From assembly GCA_039589195.1 (NCBI GenBank), contig JBDHHV010000145.1:1-8576 (forward strand): a DNA stretch of 8,576 nt, read 5' to 3'. Position numbers and translations under genes: made by a program. Shown here one piece after another: positions 7,324 through 8,576 of this stretch. The DNA comes from JBDHAC01 sp039589195. GTDB lineage: Bacteria; Gemmatimonadota; Gemmatimonadetes; Palauibacterales; Palauibacteraceae. The first letter of the stretch is position 1. Each line of letters begins with the position of its first letter. The notes under the pieces were generated by a model. The model was not told the DNA's origin and made no database searches. It saw nothing but the letters and a program-made list of their open reading frames with translations.

Positions 7324-7362
7324 CGTCTCTCTGCCTGCGGGGGTGATCCCGCCGGGCGAGGC

Positions 7363-7620
7363 CTACGCCTCCGCGATGACGCTCACGGACTTTCGCCCGC
7401 CGCGGTGGGTCGTGAACGTGACGACTCCATCCGACAGAGCGAATAGTGTGTGGTCACGCCCGCACCCGACGTTTCGACCCGGGTGCAGCCTGGTGCCACG
7501 CTGACGGACCAGGATGTTTCCGGCGATCACGCGCTCTCCACCGTAGCGCTTCACCCCGAGGTACTTGGGGTTGCTGTCGCGTCCGTTTCGGCTGGAGCCG
7601 ACACCCTTCTTATGCGCCAT
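7363..7620 (-). CDS. rpmA: 50S ribosomal protein bL27
   Basis: An 85-residue protein that matches bL27 along its whole length: MAHKKGVGSSRNGRDSNPKY at the N-terminus, then GVKRYGGE, GNILVRQRGT, HPGRN and VGCGRDHTLFAL. bL27 sits in the large ribosomal subunit, and its flexible N-terminal AHKK tail reaches the peptidyl transferase centre. There is no cleavable N-terminal extension of the kind processed in Firmicutes. The start lies three bases after the rplU stop with only a weak ribosome binding site, so translation is probably coupled to rplU. The gene is followed at once by the terminator, with no obgE gene, which often comes next in other bacteria. Confidence 0.97.
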   Translation of the reverse strand: MAHKKGVGSSRNGRDSNPKYLGVKRYGGERVIAGNILVRQRGTRLHPGRNVGCGRDHTLFALSDGVVTFTTHRGGRKSVSVIAEA

Positions 7621-7623
7621 GGT

Positions 7624-8289
7624 TTAGTCGTCCGTCTTCTGTGCCTTGATAGCCTTGTCGACGTCACCCTTCAGGATGCGGCCACCTTGTCCGCTTCCCT
7701 CGAGCGTCGCGAGATCGATCCCGTGCGCTTCCGCGAGCTCTCGCGCGGCGTCCGTGATGTTGATCTCATCAGCCCCCGCTGCTGCCGGCTCGGCCGGCTC
7801 CGGGGTCTTCTCCGGCTTGGCAGCCCTCTTCTCGGCCGGTTCAGGAGCCGCGGCCTTCACCTTCGGAGCCGCGGCTTTCGCCTTGGGGGCCTCGGCGGCA
7901 GGGGCCTCGGGCTCGGGCTTCTTCGCCGGGGCGGGCTCAGCCTTCGCCTTGGGGGCGGGGCGCGCAGTCTTCCCCTTCGGAAAGCCGATGTCCAGGATCC
8001 GGATCTCGGTGAACCCCTGCCGGTGACCCTGCTTGCGACGGTAGCCCTTCCGCCGCTTCATCTTGTACACGACGATCTTGTCATCCTTCCCGTGGCGCAC
8101 GATCTCGGCCGCGACCGTGGCCCCCGTCAGAGACGGGCTGCCCACGCGCACGTCGCCGTCGCGCTCGGCGAGAAGGACGTCCTCGAACGTCACCTTGTCG
8201 CCGGGCTCCGCGTCCAGCGTCGGAAGCCGCAGCGTCAGGTCCGGCTCCGCCCTGAACTGCTTACCCTGTGCCCGAAAAATCGCGTACAT
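7624..8289 (-). CDS. rplU: 50S ribosomal protein bL21 with linker and C-terminal E3-binding-like (PSBD) domain
   Basis: A 221-residue protein, about twice the usual bL21 length. Residues 1-103 are a normal bL21 core: MYAIFRAQGKQFRAEPD at the start and MKRRKGYRRKQGHRQGFTEI as the conserved 23S rRNA-binding region. Residues 104-173 are a low-complexity Ala/Pro/Lys/Glu linker with repeated KAAAPK/APKAKA motifs. Residues 174-221 contain ITDAARELAEAHGIDLATLE followed by GSGQGGRILKGDVDKAI, a clear match to the peripheral subunit-binding domain of 2-oxoacid dehydrogenase E2 proteins, including the G-S-G-x-G-G-R-I-x-K-x-D hallmark (R183 and R204 at the usual partner-contact positions). The frame is unbroken through all three parts. 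The start at 8289 is set by homology; an in-frame ATG at 8313 would add MNAVWKQS, which is not L21-like. First gene of the rplU-rpmA operon. Confidence 0.93.
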   Translation of the reverse strand: MYAIFRAQGKQFRAEPDLTLRLPTLDAEPGDKVTFEDVLLAERDGDVRVGSPSLTGATVAAEIVRHGKDDKIVVYKMKRRKGYRRKQGHRQGFTEIRILDIGFPKGKTARPAPKAKAEPAPAKKPEPEAPAAEAPKAKAAAPKVKAAAPEPAEKRAAKPEKTPEPAEPAAAGADEINITDAARELAEAHGIDLATLEGSGQGGRILKGDVDKAIKAQKTDD

Positions 8290-8343
8290 GCTCTGTTTCC
8301 ATACTGCGTTCATGCTTCCTGAGACGAATCTCGCGAGCCTGAA

Positions 8344-8372
8344 AGGATATGCGGGATTCGGCGCTCTGTCAA
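8344..8372 (-). promoter_or_regulatory. Sigma70-type promoter for rplU-rpmA
   Basis: On the - strand there is a perfect -35 box TTGACA (8372-8367), a 17-base spacer and a -10 box TATCCT (8349-8344; four of six consensus bases). Transcription should begin near 8337, giving a leader of roughly 48 bases before the rplU ATG. The leader holds GAGATTCGTCTC, a short stem with a UUCG loop. The position directly before a ribosomal operon supports the call. Confidence 0.72.
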
Positions 8373-8374
8373 CG

Positions 8375-8395
8375 AAAAAATGGGGCCATTCCCCA
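8375..8395 (-). terminator. Probable intrinsic terminator of the gene entering from the right edge
   Basis: On the - strand TGGGG (8395-8391) pairs with CCCCA (8385-8381) around the loop AATGG and is followed by six T (8380-8375). The stem is short, but it lies 50 bases after the stop of the edge gene and just before the rplU promoter, where a terminator is expected. Confidence 0.55.
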
Positions 8396-8445
8396 GCCCG
8401 CGGCGCCGTTTCGGCCTTCACGGCCCGAACCGCGGCCCTCCCGGT

Positions 8446-8576
8446 CTACAGAACGACGTACCGGTTCGTGACGTCCGTATCCGCGGAGTGTGACAGGAGA
8501 CGGAACTCATCCATCCCGAGGAGCGGGTCATCGCGAATGTCGAGCGCGAATCCCCCCTGCCTTCGCTGTTCCTCGA
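8446..8576 (-). CDS. Unrecognised protein, C-terminal 42 residues (gene begins beyond the window)
   Basis: One - strand frame stays open from the window edge to a TAG at 8448-8446. It encodes EEQRRQGGFALDIRDDPLLG, then MDEFRLLSHSADTDVTNRYV and VL. The acidic, mixed composition looks like real protein, whereas the overlapping + strand frame is rich in Ser, Arg, Pro and Cys and looks like a shadow. A hairpin with a T run follows the stop. I do not recognise the family from this fragment, and no function is assigned. Confidence 0.55.
   Translation of the reverse strand, partial: EEQRRQGGFALDIRDDPLLGMDEFRLLSHSADTDVTNRYVVL

Noticed and set aside
7450..8322. A 290-codon + strand frame opposite rpmA and rplU
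   Set aside because: rplU and rpmA are certain on the - strand; this frame is a Leu/Gly/Arg-rich shadow of the Ala/Pro/Lys linker.
8290..8421. Upstream extension of rplU to an in-frame ATG at 8421 or 8313
   Set aside because: bL21 proteins begin at MYAIF-like sequence, and the extension to 8421 would run through the promoter and terminator. The 8313 start has AGGA only three bases ahead and adds a non-conserved octapeptide; it cannot be fully excluded.
8446..8512. Resemblance of the right-edge peptide (LLSHSADTDVTNRY) to the His...Tyr end of tyrosine recombinases
   Set aside because: The expected LGH motif is absent, the spacing is off by one, and no upstream catalytic Arg can be seen in the fragment.

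Overview
This is a GC-rich bacterial window with two opposed blocks. The left block, about 1-7195 on the + strand, is a catabolic cluster: the tail of a probable 3-hydroxyacyl-CoA dehydrogenase, a CoA-acylating methylmalonate-semialdehyde dehydrogenase (mmsA type), a class III aminotransferase, a sodium:solute (SSS/PutP-type) symporter, a Tat-exported YtcJ-like amidohydrolase and an enoyl-CoA hydratase. The right block, about 7363-8576 on the - strand, holds ribosomal genes rplU and rpmA behind a clear sigma70-type promoter, plus the last 42 codons of an unrecognised gene at the window edge.

The first five + strand genes are tightly spaced; the symporter and amidohydrolase genes overlap by 13 bases. 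A readable model (inference) is that the exported amidohydrolase releases a small amine or amino acid outside the cytoplasm, the symporter imports it with sodium, the aminotransferase converts it to a semialdehyde, and the MmsA-like enzyme turns that into propionyl-CoA or acetyl-CoA. This resembles beta-alanine / 3-aminoisobutyrate catabolism. The flanking beta-oxidation-type genes could handle the acyl-CoA. The enoyl-CoA hydratase lies 152 bases after the amidohydrolase and may be transcribed separately.

The blocks converge on a strong hairpin terminator at 7294-7323, whose seven-base U tract serves the - strand. The most unusual feature is ribosomal protein L21. After a normal L21 core it carries an Ala/Pro/Lys-rich linker and a C-terminal domain matching the peripheral subunit-binding (E3-binding) domain of 2-oxoacid dehydrogenase E2 proteins. 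Two degenerate tandem repeats also stand out, each running across a stop codon: a 38-bp duplication at the end of the aminotransferase gene and about six 14-bp units at the end of the enoyl-CoA hydratase gene.

Organism: the high GC content, the L21/L27 sequences and the combination of Tat-exported amidohydrolase with an SSS symporter would fit Gemmatimonadota or a similar high-GC, non-proteobacterial lineage. This is a low-confidence impression, not a placement. I saw no rRNA, tRNA, CRISPR array, insertion sequence or phage gene.
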